Part shown: in pieces, positions 9,893 through 19,188 of the stretch
Numbering within the stretch: position 1 is the first letter of the stretch
How the letters are laid out: each line of letters begins with the position of its first letter
Translations under genes and position numbers: made by a program
The notes under the pieces: generated by a model
Seen by the model: the letters and a program-made list of their open reading frames with translations, nothing else
Database searches by the model: none
What the model was told of the DNA's origin: nothing
Source of the DNA: Anaerosporobacter faecicola
Lineage (GTDB): Bacteria; Bacillota; Clostridia; Lachnospirales; Lachnospiraceae
Length of the DNA stretch: 64,000 nucleotides
Direction: 5' to 3'
NCBI RefSeq assembly: GCF_012070565.1
Contig: NZ_JAAQRO010000022.1
Location: 248,001-312,000 of the forward strand

Positions 9893-11149
9893 TCAACGAT
9901 ACTTAAATTCAGTAAATAATTCTTCCGTTTCTGTCTCAGTAATAATCTCTTCCATTATCTTTATCTGTTCTTCCTTTGGAATCTTCTTCGTTGTAAGAAC
10001 AGACTTTAGCATCTCCATTGCTTTTAACGCTTGGTCTTTAGATGGACTCTCTCCTTTTGCAGTTAACATTTCCTGCAGCTGTTTTATACTGTTATATGGT
10101 TTTATGACCCCTTCTAGATACTCATCATTATTCCAATTTGAGTTTTTGGTACACACTGCCATTGCTAAACATCTTGTTAGTACATCCGATTTCTTTGATA
10201 ATATACTCATCTCCATTGTCTGTATTGGTCTTTTATCTTTCCCCTTAATTGCATCTTCATAGGAATACGATTGCATGTTTATTCCACTTTTTTTGATAAT
10301 GTTGGTAAGTATACTTCCAGGACCCATTTCTATGGCATTCGTGATACCATTGTTATATAGATACTCCATCGTTTCCAACCATCTAACCGGCATAACAATC
10401 TGCTTTACTATATTTTCCTTAATTGACTCATACTTGCTATAAGGCCTAGCAAAACTATTAGAGATCACTGGATAATTTAAATTACGATATTCATACTGAT
10501 TCAATTCTTCTCTTAATTTATCAACTGCCGGCTGCATTAATGAGCAATGAAATGGTGCACTTACATTAAGTCTTGTCAGCACTGCACCAAGTTGCTTTAG
10601 ACTGTTCTCTAATTCTGATACGGCATGTACATCGCCGGAAACAACAACCTGATTTTCAGAATTGTAGTTGGATATACTTACCAAACTACCATCTGTTGAA
10701 AATCTCTTACATTCTCTATCAATCACATCGATATCTAATCCATACACCGCTGTCATACAACCAGATCCAATTGCTACTGCCTCCTGCATAAATCTTCCTC
10801 TTTGTTTTACTATCTTCACTGCATCAGAAAACTGAATACCTCCTGCACATGTTAATGCAGTAATTTCACCCAAACTATGTCCTGCCATATAATCAGGTCG
10901 TATTCCTTCATTCTGCATATAAACAGAAAAAGCTGCATAACTAGTTGTTAATATAGATGGTTGCGCATTCTCTGTCTTCATCAGTTCACTTGCTTTGCTC
11001 TCAAAACATAACTTCTTCATATCTATGTGCAGACTATCACTTGCTTCCTCGAATACTTTTCTTGCAATGCTATGTTGCGTATATAACTCTTTCCCCATGC
11101 CTACATATTGAGAACCTTGTCCTGGGAACAATAAAACAATACTTTTCAT
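9893..11149 (-). CDS. Trans-acting malonyl-CoA:ACP acyltransferase
   Basis: FPGQGSQYVGMG at the N-terminus, the nucleophile elbow GHSLGE (about residue 90), the carboxylate-binding Arg in KQRGRFMQEA and the His in SAPFHCS identify a FabD-type acyltransferase. It loads malonyl extender units from CoA onto carrier domains. It stands directly upstream of the AT-less PKS and fits the trans-AT arrangement. After the FabD-like core (about 290 residues) there is a further helical extension of roughly 110 residues rich in Lys and Glu, seen in some trans-ATs of clusters. I place the start at ATG 11149, where the FabD homology begins and AAAGGG is upstream, rather than at the longer frame from 11215. 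Confidence 0.88.
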   Translation of the reverse strand: MKSIVLLFPGQGSQYVGMGKELYTQHSIARKVFEEASDSLHIDMKKLCFESKASELMKTENAQPSILTTSYAAFSVYMQNEGIRPDYMAGHSLGEITALTCAGGIQFSDAVKIVKQRGRFMQEAVAIGSGCMTAVYGLDIDVIDRECKRFSTDGSLVSISNYNSENQVVVSGDVHAVSELENSLKQLGAVLTRLNVSAPFHCSLMQPAVDKLREELNQYEYRNLNYPVISNSFARPYSKYESIKENIVKQIVMPVRWLETMEYLYNNGITNAIEMGPGSILTNIIKKSGINMQSYSYEDAIKGKDKRPIQTMEMSILSKKSDVLTRCLAMAVCTKNSNWNNDEYLEGVIKPYNSIKQLQEMLTAKGESPSKDQALKAMEMLKSVLTTKKIPKEEQIKIMEEIITETETEELFTEFKYR

Positions 11150-11201
11150 GTACGGCCCTTTCCGCATGCATATATCATGCAATACTATATTTTTAAGTAA
11201 C

Positions 11202-11275
11202 AAATAAAAAAACAAGCAACTCCGTACATGCGCATTATAAATTGTTTATTAACTACAATTTATAATGCGTAGTAA
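11202..11275 (-). repeat. Perfect 15-bp inverted repeat between PNPOx and AT genes
   Basis: Arms CGCATTATAAATTGT (11231-11245) and ACAATTTATAATGCG (11255-11269) are separated by nine bases. An outer pair AAGCAA/TTGCTT follows, and on the minus strand the outer arm is followed by G and seven T residues. This could be an intrinsic terminator after the PNPOx gene or an operator before the AT gene. It lies inside the operon. Confidence 0.6.
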
Positions 11276-11399
11276 GAAATTGCTTGATTTATATAACATC
11301 GTATATTGTTCTAGACTTACCTTATCATTCTATTTTCCATATGTTGAATACCTATGTTATTATGTAATCTGTTTATCCAATGGTAAATACTTTGGGTAT

Positions 11400-11876
11400 T
11401 TATTTTATTACCTTGTTAATAAAATCAATGTCATACTGATGCTCCCCGTATTTCTCTTCATTATCAATTATTGTTCCTTCTGTAAGAGTTATACGTAATA
11501 CAATCGAATTCGGATTTTCCTCGTCACCGACCTCTTCAAACCAGTCAAAAACTTTTTTGAACTTGTCTCGAATCTTTGCATTCTTCTCATCCATAACCCA
11601 ACCAAGATTCTCAGCGATTCCATGGAATGCAAACCAATCTAACCCAGCTACTGCGACCTCATTGTTCTTTTCAATTTGTAACATCTTATTCTTTCTAGCA
11701 TCTGTGGATACATAAAACACACCATCCTCATAATAAGCACAAACCATACGGGTCGCAGGACATGGATTACCTGTAGCATTAGGAGTAAGCGAAATTGTTG
11801 CAAGAGAAATAACTACTTCTTTATCATCTGGGCAGCGCTCTTCCATTAATTTAATTGCATCATCATATTTACTCAT
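11400..11876 (-). CDS. Pyridoxamine 5'-phosphate oxidase-family (split beta-barrel) protein
   Basis: This is a 158-residue flavin-reductase-like split barrel. The segments VVISLATISLTPNATGNPCPATRMVCAYYEDGVFYVSTDARKNKMLQI and NEVAVAGLDWFAFHGIAENLGW follow the family pattern of an FMN- or F420-binding beta barrel. The family includes PNPOx, FMN-dependent reductases and simple flavin binders. The exact substrate cannot be told. It has its own good promoter (11910-11939) and a GGAGGT ribosome site, so although it lies between cluster genes it may also be transcribed alone. In the cluster context it could act as a flavin reductase or protective enzyme. Confidence 0.75.
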   Translation of the reverse strand: MSKYDDAIKLMEERCPDDKEVVISLATISLTPNATGNPCPATRMVCAYYEDGVFYVSTDARKNKMLQIEKNNEVAVAGLDWFAFHGIAENLGWVMDEKNAKIRDKFKKVFDWFEEVGDEENPNSIVLRITLTEGTIIDNEEKYGEHQYDIDFINKVIK

Positions 11877-11909
11877 TGTTACATACCTCCAATAATATTA
11901 TTTATATTT

Positions 11910-11939
11910 ATAATAAATCCAACCTAATTCGTTTAACAA
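11910..11939 (-). promoter_or_regulatory. Predicted promoter for the PNPOx-family gene
   Basis: Minus-strand TTGTTA (11934-11939), 18 bases, then TATTAT (11910-11915), 34 bases before the ATG. It suggests a secondary internal start in the cluster that would also serve the AT, PKS and last radical SAM genes. Confidence 0.5.
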
Positions 11940-12057
11940 AAAAATTATGATTGGTATTATAAATGCCTATATTTTACATATTATAACATTTTTATTAAAC
12001 TGTCAATCATATAAATCCTATTATTCTTCTAGGTACCCAACCATTGTCATAGATCCA

Positions 12058-13122
12058 TTAACCATTGTACGTAATGTCATATTCATTTCGATACATATCA
12101 ATTAATTCTAATACTAATTCTCTTTGTTGCTTAATAAGTTCTCTTGCCTCACTTAATATTGTTGTGGTTCTTTTCCTACTATAGGCCAATGTTTGAATCA
12201 ACAACTTATTAATGACTCTTTGCCATGCATATTTCATTTCTCTTAATCTTTGGCACATATTCTCGCCATCTTTTAATGTGTACTTACTGATAAGATCACA
12301 AGTATATCCAAAAAACAAGAGATGCTTCGCTTGTAGCATCAAGTTCATTCGAAAGATATCTCTTTGTTCTGATACCTTGTCTTTGCCACTCTCTACTTCA
12401 TACAGATCAAACAAATCTTCAATAAATCCCAAACCGCCAGCTGGGTGTGTACCTGTATCATACACTAACCCTTCAAATTCTTTCATTGCATAGTTTAATA
12501 GATTTGCTCTCTTCTTCTCAAGCATTTGCGTATCCAAATGATTAATATTGAGATACCCAAGAAGTCCCTCCTTAATATCCTCGTAAGCATACTCCCCATC
12601 CCAAACATTAATTTTGCCTGTACTATCAATATTAAAATAATCTGTTACCTTCATAATTTTATTCTTATCAATTTCCGAAGATATCACACAGTGTATCGTT
12701 CCTTGATCCGGATAAGTCGGAAAAAGCAAGTGGTTTAATACGGCAGTACTTAGTGCTAGCATTACCGTTTTGTCTTTAAATGTATCTGGATTCACATCCA
12801 ACGAGATAAATTGATACTCTTTATCAAAATATATCTCATAGTTTGTATCCGTATCCGAGAACAAATTATTAATCAATATATCAAACTGCACATATGGTAA
12901 TGCAAATCGTTTCTGACTCACATTAACAATTGTACTATCAGGATTTGTATATCCACATAAAAAGTAGATATCTGATTCTGATAGGTCAATTCCCTTAATT
13001 CTTAGATAATTTGAAAGTGTTGTATTAAAACAAGTTAGGACTTCTGTTTTAAATACTAAATTATTCAAACTAAATATATGATTTTCTCTCTCTACTCCAT
13101 TTTTTAATTCACTCATATTCAA
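12058..13122 (-). CDS. BtrH-like (papain-fold) protein, copy with Cys-His-Asp
   Basis: This 354-residue protein is one of four related proteins in the window. Its N-terminal half looks like the BtrH_N domain: an early Cys (TEVLTCFNTTLSNYL, Cys31), then GTIHCVISSE with a His about 115 residues later and a following Asp (VTDYF), consistent with a Cys-His-Asp triad in a C39/papain fold. The C-terminal half is helical. Butirosin BtrH uses such a domain as an acyltransferase that moves a carrier-bound acyl chain onto an amine. By analogy this protein may transfer or trim carrier-bound intermediates. It lies 72 bases after the radical SAM gene at 13195 in the same operon. The family call rests on motif order, not on close similarity. 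Confidence 0.5.
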   Translation of the reverse strand: MNMSELKNGVERENHIFSLNNLVFKTEVLTCFNTTLSNYLRIKGIDLSESDIYFLCGYTNPDSTIVNVSQKRFALPYVQFDILINNLFSDTDTNYEIYFDKEYQFISLDVNPDTFKDKTVMLALSTAVLNHLLFPTYPDQGTIHCVISSEIDKNKIMKVTDYFNIDSTGKINVWDGEYAYEDIKEGLLGYLNINHLDTQMLEKKRANLLNYAMKEFEGLVYDTGTHPAGGLGFIEDLFDLYEVESGKDKVSEQRDIFRMNLMLQAKHLLFFGYTCDLISKYTLKDGENMCQRLREMKYAWQRVINKLLIQTLAYSRKRTTTILSEARELIKQQRELVLELIDMYRNEYDITYNG

Positions 13123-13194
13123 TCCTCCTATTTTTACTTTTTTACTCTTTCATTAAATTTCTCCTACCGCTTCAACTAATTATGTATATCATTT

Positions 13195-14607
13195 TTACTG
13201 TAACTTGATATCTATTTGTTTTAAGGCGTCTAATTTCCCTCCAATCCTTAAGAAATGGTACCAGAATTCAAATATTGCATAATCTCCCAAATAATCTGTT
13301 GTATTCTGAATTTTTGAACGCATATAACGAATACATTCTTGTGCTGTACTACTGTCCATAGTATAGTGCTTCCAGTTATATTCCGCTCCTGTTATCTTAT
13401 ATTGCTCTCTTTTATTATCAATTGGCGTACCTATTTGACAATTCCACATTTGCATATAATAAGTAGTAGGACAGCTTTCATTCATGAATGATATGGTCTC
13501 TTCAATTGTCTGTTTTGTTTCTCCTGGAAACCCTACCAACAGGAAAACATACGTTAAGATTCCTGCATTACGAAACTTCCGTATTAACTCTTTGGCCTTT
13601 TCATGATCAACTTTTTTGTTCATGTTATGTAAAACTGTCTGACTACCAGACTCTATACCAAGCATGACTCCTATACAACCACTCTGTCTCATAAGCTCAA
13701 TTGTTTCATCATCGGTATCAATACATCTAAAATATGAAATCCATCGAAATGAAAACTTATTACGAATTAACATCCTTAGTATATCTTTGAAACGGTTTAA
13801 TGGTACATTAAAGCTATCATCAATAAACTGTAATAATGCCGTAGGATTAACAGCTGCTAAAGTACGAAGCTCACGTTCAATATTACGAATACTCATTACT
13901 TGATACGGTCCTCCATACATAGGAAAGGAACAATATTCACAATTAAATGGACATGAAATTGCAGTACGAATGGGTATCTGTAGACCCAACCGATCTTTAA
14001 ATACTGTCCAATCTATATAATTATCCTCTAAGTTACTGTAATCCACTATTTGTTTTGTAAATAAATAGTTACTTTTTACCTTGTAAAAAAGATTATTTAC
14101 CTCACTTATTTCCCCTATCCCACTTTTATAATTCAAAAGCTGGACAATTGATTCTTCCCCATAGAAACTATTAATATAATAATCTGCACCAACGATCCTC
14201 ATAAATAAGCTACGCATACTGTCTGTCTCATATTGAATTAAACTTGCAAAACTTAGACCGCCAATTACGATCTCACATTTTGAATTACACGCTCTTATAA
14301 ATGAAACAATCTGCTGTAGCTGTAATGCATTTTTTTGTAGCTCTGGAACAAACTTTGTAGTTATCCCCACTAATTTAACATTCCCTTTTAGTTTTTCTTT
14401 AAGCATATCCTTTTCTTCATCAAATGAATTGATGAAGTCAAATGTATACCCTCTTTGCGTAACATAGGAACCTAGATAAGCTGCTGCTCCACTAAACGGT
14501 AATGTAAACTGTATATCATACTTGTTATTGTTATAAACATAAGTTGCTTTTTTAGAACTAAGTGTTGTACATGAAACAAGAAGGAAATCACAATCTCGAC
14601 TATTCAA
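13195..14607 (-). CDS. Radical SAM enzyme with B12-binding-like domain (PhpK-like)
   Basis: The 470-residue protein has an N-terminal cobalamin-binding-like domain (about 1-170, GITTKF, IVIGGLSFAS) and a radical SAM core with CPFNCEYC (CX3CX2C, near residue 222), the helix motif IDDSFNVPL and GIESG. It is clearly paralogous to the gene at 37647: both have RTAISC, DDS(F/L)N(V/I)PL-RFK, and LGIESG. These resemble PhpK-type cobalamin-dependent methyltransferases, first known as P-methylases in phosphinothricin synthesis. No phosphonate genes are present here, so the likely target is an unreactive carbon. The gene starts 15 bases after the asparagine synthetase gene. Confidence 0.8.
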   Translation of the reverse strand: MNSRDCDFLLVSCTTLSSKKATYVYNNNKYDIQFTLPFSGAAAYLGSYVTQRGYTFDFINSFDEEKDMLKEKLKGNVKLVGITTKFVPELQKNALQLQQIVSFIRACNSKCEIVIGGLSFASLIQYETDSMRSLFMRIVGADYYINSFYGEESIVQLLNYKSGIGEISEVNNLFYKVKSNYLFTKQIVDYSNLEDNYIDWTVFKDRLGLQIPIRTAISCPFNCEYCSFPMYGGPYQVMSIRNIERELRTLAAVNPTALLQFIDDSFNVPLNRFKDILRMLIRNKFSFRWISYFRCIDTDDETIELMRQSGCIGVMLGIESGSQTVLHNMNKKVDHEKAKELIRKFRNAGILTYVFLLVGFPGETKQTIEETISFMNESCPTTYYMQMWNCQIGTPIDNKREQYKITGAEYNWKHYTMDSSTAQECIRYMRSKIQNTTDYLGDYAIFEFWYHFLRIGGKLDALKQIDIKLQ

Positions 14608-14622
14608 TATATACCTCCTGGT

Positions 14623-16575
14623 CTAAGATACTCTCTCTTCTCTTATGAGAGTTCTTTCATTTTTTTTGTTATACATATCATAAAGTAAATGCGTTGATAT
14701 GATACAATTAATCGCCATATCCTCCACATCTGTTACCGTCTCAAATTTCTTTTTTAATCCTTTCTCATGCAATACCTTTACTTTCATAGGATCAAATATA
14801 CCGACTTCTTTTGTAACATGTTCACTCATCATTTCATGGACATAATCTTCTATTTTATTCCCCTGATAGAATATCTTAAAACCAGGTGCTCTATAGGCAT
14901 ACTTGTCCCTTTGGTATATCTTATCTGGAATAATATCCTTAAAGGCTTCCCGCAATATGTATTTATCCTTAAATCCATTACATTTATATTTTTCAGGTAA
15001 CGAATTCGCAAAATCCATTATTTTTTTATCTAGATATGGGAATCTGCCTTCTACGCTATTACTCATAAGCATTCTGTCCCCTTGAGAGGATAACAAATAA
15101 CCATTTAATAGAGTAATCATTTCAAGACATTGCGCTCGCTCATAAGGATTAAACGATTTATACTCCTTGGGTAATACCTCGTATAATCGATCTGTGTATG
15201 ATAAGGATGTTAATGTTTCTAGATGCTCACAAGATAAAAACTCCGTAACCGACTTATTGGTTTCCCATCTTGTTAAATGAGAATAGAATACGTTATTGTT
15301 TTGTTTAAGATGTTTTCTTTGAAAAGCTTTGAATTGTTCATATGATTTTTCATCTAGAAAATTATTTCTGTATAAAGATGGAATTGTATCTGACTCCGGA
15401 TCTTTTGCCCATAATAATCGTAATTTGAGTTCACGAAAAATATGGTATCCCCAAAACAGTTCATCAGCCCCTTCACCACTTAATACAGTTTTGATCGTAT
15501 TCTCTTTTACTAAACTAGATAATACTTGAAGAGGGATCGGCGCACATTTAAAAAGGATTGTTTCTGCATGTTTTACCATATTCGGATACATTCTAGCTAA
15601 ATCTTGATTATAACAGGTAATACTATGATGATTACTTCCTATGTCTTTAACAATTAGGGATTGATATGCTGATTCATCAATAGACTTTTCTTCAAAAGCT
15701 ACAGAGAATGTATCTATCTTTCTGCCTAATACTTTTGTAATAATACTTGCGATAATCGTTGAATCTACTCCACCACTCAAATACATACCAACTGGCACAT
15801 CTGCTGTCATAGCTCTATCAACACTATCAATAAGTAATTGTCTCATCTCCACTTTTGCATCTTGGAAGGTCCCATCAAACTTCGTATTAAAATTAAGTTC
15901 CCAATATTTTGTCTTATTCACTTGCAAGGATTTGTCGTCATCAATCTTTATAGTAATTAACTCTCCAGGTATAACTTGATAGATATCCTTGAATACGGTA
16001 TATGGATAGGGAACACTCCATAAACACAAAGACTCATATACCGATTGAAATGATAGTTCTCTAGGAATGTCTAATTCAAATAGAGCTTTTATTTCTGATG
16101 CAAAATAAAAATGATTATTATGATAATAATAAAACAAAGGCGAAATACCTGTTCGATCTCTTGCTAATATAACGACATTTTTGTTCTTATCATACAAGGC
16201 TAATGCAAACTGACCATTTACCTTCTCTAAAAACCGATCAGAATACTCTTCGTATAGATGAATAAAAACCTCTACATCTGTATCCGTTCTAAATATATGC
16301 CCTAATTTAACTAACTCCCTCTTCAGTTCTTTATAATTAAGCACTTCACCATTGCATACTAGAACTATATCCATACGTTCGCTGTAGATCGGTTGGTCTC
16401 CATTATTGATTCCTATAATTTTAAGTCTTGTCGATCCCATTGTACAATTCGTGTCATTATACATTCCTTTCGAATCAGGTCCTCTATACCATAAGGTATT
16501 CATCATCTTATGAAGAAGATTTTCCTTTTGTGTTAATGATAGTTTACTGTTAATAATCCCGGATATACTACACAT
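14623..16575 (-). CDS. asnB: Asparagine synthase (glutamine-hydrolysing) family amidotransferase
   Basis: The 650-residue protein begins MCSISGI, placing the Ntn-glutaminase Cys at position 2, followed by the amidotransferase motifs WYRGPDSKGM and NGEVLNYKEL. The ATP-pyrophosphatase loop YLSGGVDSTIIASI lies near residue 267. AsnB transfers glutamine-derived ammonia to an AMP-activated carboxylate. In this cluster it may supply asparagine for the Asn module, amidate a side chain or C-terminus, or, like beta-lactam synthetase and carbapenam synthetase relatives, close a ring by amide formation. The intact glutaminase Cys favours ordinary amidation. Its ATG overlaps the stop of the upstream NRPS gene by one base (TAATG), so the two are coupled. 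Confidence 0.9.
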   Translation of the reverse strand: MCSISGIINSKLSLTQKENLLHKMMNTLWYRGPDSKGMYNDTNCTMGSTRLKIIGINNGDQPIYSERMDIVLVCNGEVLNYKELKRELVKLGHIFRTDTDVEVFIHLYEEYSDRFLEKVNGQFALALYDKNKNVVILARDRTGISPLFYYYHNNHFYFASEIKALFELDIPRELSFQSVYESLCLWSVPYPYTVFKDIYQVIPGELITIKIDDDKSLQVNKTKYWELNFNTKFDGTFQDAKVEMRQLLIDSVDRAMTADVPVGMYLSGGVDSTIIASIITKVLGRKIDTFSVAFEEKSIDESAYQSLIVKDIGSNHHSITCYNQDLARMYPNMVKHAETILFKCAPIPLQVLSSLVKENTIKTVLSGEGADELFWGYHIFRELKLRLLWAKDPESDTIPSLYRNNFLDEKSYEQFKAFQRKHLKQNNNVFYSHLTRWETNKSVTEFLSCEHLETLTSLSYTDRLYEVLPKEYKSFNPYERAQCLEMITLLNGYLLSSQGDRMLMSNSVEGRFPYLDKKIMDFANSLPEKYKCNGFKDKYILREAFKDIIPDKIYQRDKYAYRAPGFKIFYQGNKIEDYVHEMMSEHVTKEVGIFDPMKVKVLHEKGLKKKFETVTDVEDMAINCIISTHLLYDMYNKKNERTLIREERVS

Positions 16576-19169
16576 TATTCTCCTCCTATCGTCGAACTTA
16601 ATTCCTTTTGATTCGTTTTATTGATACGATTTTCTATATATTCTGCAAGTTCGGATATGGAAGGGTAGGAAAAATAATCTGGAATTGTCGTTACTCCCGG
16701 ATACGTTTTCTCCACTAAGCTATGTACCTGCATTACTAATATTGAGTTCCCGCCAATACTGAAAAAATTATCATTCACCCCGATATCTTGATTTTGTAGA
16801 ACATTCTCCCATATACCAATTAACGTATGTTCGATCTCATTGGTAGGCGCAACATACTGCTTAATTGCTTCCTCTTGCCTTATTCGCTTAAGTGCAGCTA
16901 TATTCACTTTACCATTTGTCATAAGAGGGAATTCCTGTAGCTGAATTATATAAGTTGGTATCATATAGTCCGGTAGTTCACGGGCCAAATCCTGTCTTAT
17001 TTCCGCTACCATGATTTTCTTTGTTGCTGTGAAGAACAAGCATAGTTCGGTATGTTCCGCTTGATCTGTACATGTTAGTACAACCACTTTATCTATATAC
17101 CTATGTCCAGCGAATACCGCCTCAATCTCATTTGGTTCAATACGATACCCCATAATCTTCACTTGATTATCAATTCTGCCCATAAGTTCGATTGTTCCGT
17201 CTTGTCTCCATCTTGCTAAATCTCCTGTTTTATACATAATCTCATTCTCTGCAAATGGACTCTGAATAAACTTTTTAGCAGTCAACTCCGCTTGATTTCC
17301 ATAACCGAGCGAAACCCCTTCCCCCACTACACATAACTCACCAAATACTCCAATTGGAAGTAACTGTTTTTCACTATCCAGTATATAAATCTTATTATTG
17401 GCAATTGGTCTACCTATGATAGACGTATTATTCGCATCCATTGATTCTGAATAAGTTGTTCCTATTGTAGTTTCCGTAGGTCCATACTCATTGATCAACC
17501 TTACTTCTGGACATGTTTTTTTGCTCAACTCAATAATAGAACCATCTGCTCTTTCTCCTGCAAGTACAATAAATCGTAAACTCTTTAACCTTTCATTTTC
17601 CACATTCTGAAGTATCATTTTATAGATTAAAGGTACCACACTAAAGTTTGTGATCTTCCGTTCTAAGATAACATTTCCTACATAACTTGCGTCTCTCCAA
17701 TAAGTATTGTCGACAAATACAACACTACCGCCCGATAATAATGATGGATAGAAATTTGTTCCGAACCCATCAAATGCAATTGACAATAGTTGTAATGATA
17801 TATCACTTGCATTATGTCCAAGTGAACGAATTCTCCATTTTACATAATTATATAAATTCCTATGTGAGACAGTAACTCCTTTTGGAGTTCCCGTAGAACC
17901 AGATGTATATATTACATATACAGGATCGACTGACGAACTCCTTAATGACAGATTTGTATCAATTTCATGATCGAGATCCGGACTTGATAAATGTATAATA
18001 CTTCCATCGAATGGTATCGTCCTTTCCTTACAACAATTTGTTACAAGTAACCTTACATTGCTATCGCTAATCATAAATTGGATTCTGTCGTCTGGGTAAC
18101 TAGGTTCGATTGGCATATAAGCACAACCTGCCTTTAATATGCCTAGTATGCCTACTGCAACCTCTGTTGAATTGTGTACCATTAAACCAATGATGTCACC
18201 ATTGTTCGCACCGTGGCTTCTTAAATTTCGAGCAAGTTGATTTGCTCTACGATTTAATTCCCTATAGGTTAGTTGTTCATAATTTCTCATCTGATCTTTC
18301 ACGTAAGTTACTGCAATCGCATTACTGCATGTATTCTCCTGTTCCTCAAAGAGCTCCGTAATAGTTTTTACATCTCCAAAATCAAGGAAGGTATCATTAA
18401 ACTTTTGTAATGATTCTATTGCCTTCTTATTAACTAGTTGAATATCCTTTACACTTATATTAATGTCCTTAATAACTTGCGATAGAACAGATTGATACGC
18501 TTCAAGTATTCTTTTGGCATACTCGCCGTCCATTACCTTCTTGTTATATAATAGTTTTACATTTAAAAATTTTTTATGCTCTAATGAAATAACAAACGGA
18601 CACTTTTCATCACGAATCAATTCATCAATACAGGATATTTTGCTATGAATACTCTCAAAATGTAAACACACGTTATGACTACTTATGGGATTCTGTCCCC
18701 CACCTAATAGTTCAGATATACTGTCCATCGGATAATATTGATACTTATACCCCTCTATTACGGTTTGCTTCACTTCCTGTAAAAGCTCTTTAAATGATAT
18801 ATTCTCTTTAACATAATCCCTTAGTACGATGAATCTATTATATCCCTGTTCTTTCTTCATGTTCTGTAGGGAATAGACAGGCGAAGATACACAAACATCC
18901 CTTACTCCAGACAATCTGAATAGTAATATCTTTAGTGCTGCTACTGTATATACATACAGTAATATCTCACTTTTTTTACATAACTTTGTAAGCTTTTCAT
19001 CCAATTTTCTGCTAAGAGTGAACATTATTTCTTCACTAGCACTCCCAATCATTTCTTTATTATGGCCATAAGGTATCTTCACTTCTTCTATATTACCTGC
19101 AAGTTTATTAAGCCAGTATTCTTTGGCCTGTTCAAACTCTTTGCTTGAGATACTGTAATTCCTTATCAC
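16575..19169 (-). CDS. NRPS module: partial C - A - PCP
   Basis: This 864-residue protein begins with only the second half of a condensation domain (about 1-265; it starts at AKEYWLNKL) and therefore has no HHxxxDG catalytic motif. The adenylation domain (about 285-780) has YTSGSTGTPKGV, NEYGPTETTIG, YKTGDLARW and NGKVNI, and the carrier has GGNSIL near residue 805. Pocket residues read by hand are D-G-T-S-V-A-E-I-G-K. This is closest in pattern to tyrosine-type codes of the form DGTxTAEVAK, but it is not a match to any code I know well, so an aromatic substrate is tentative. Condensation must be supplied in trans, for example by the free C domain at 21397. The start lies 19 bases after the U32 gene. 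Confidence 0.9.
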   Translation of the reverse strand: MIRNYSISSKEFEQAKEYWLNKLAGNIEEVKIPYGHNKEMIGSASEEIMFTLSRKLDEKLTKLCKKSEILLYVYTVAALKILLFRLSGVRDVCVSSPVYSLQNMKKEQGYNRFIVLRDYVKENISFKELLQEVKQTVIEGYKYQYYPMDSISELLGGGQNPISSHNVCLHFESIHSKISCIDELIRDEKCPFVISLEHKKFLNVKLLYNKKVMDGEYAKRILEAYQSVLSQVIKDINISVKDIQLVNKKAIESLQKFNDTFLDFGDVKTITELFEEQENTCSNAIAVTYVKDQMRNYEQLTYRELNRRANQLARNLRSHGANNGDIIGLMVHNSTEVAVGILGILKAGCAYMPIEPSYPDDRIQFMISDSNVRLLVTNCCKERTIPFDGSIIHLSSPDLDHEIDTNLSLRSSSVDPVYVIYTSGSTGTPKGVTVSHRNLYNYVKWRIRSLGHNASDISLQLLSIAFDGFGTNFYPSLLSGGSVVFVDNTYWRDASYVGNVILERKITNFSVVPLIYKMILQNVENERLKSLRFIVLAGERADGSIIELSKKTCPEVRLINEYGPTETTIGTTYSESMDANNTSIIGRPIANNKIYILDSEKQLLPIGVFGELCVVGEGVSLGYGNQAELTAKKFIQSPFAENEIMYKTGDLARWRQDGTIELMGRIDNQVKIMGYRIEPNEIEAVFAGHRYIDKVVVLTCTDQAEHTELCLFFTATKKIMVAEIRQDLARELPDYMIPTYIIQLQEFPLMTNGKVNIAALKRIRQEEAIKQYVAPTNEIEHTLIGIWENVLQNQDIGVNDNFFSIGGNSILVMQVHSLVEKTYPGVTTIPDYFSYPSISELAEYIENRINKTNQKELSSTIGGE

Positions 19170-19188
19170 GATCTACCTCCTACTTTAC

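Noticed and set aside
13123-13194. A three-codon frame MKE with a ribosome-like site before the BtrH-like gene at 12058
   Set aside because: Too short to support, and the ribosome site of the real gene follows directly.
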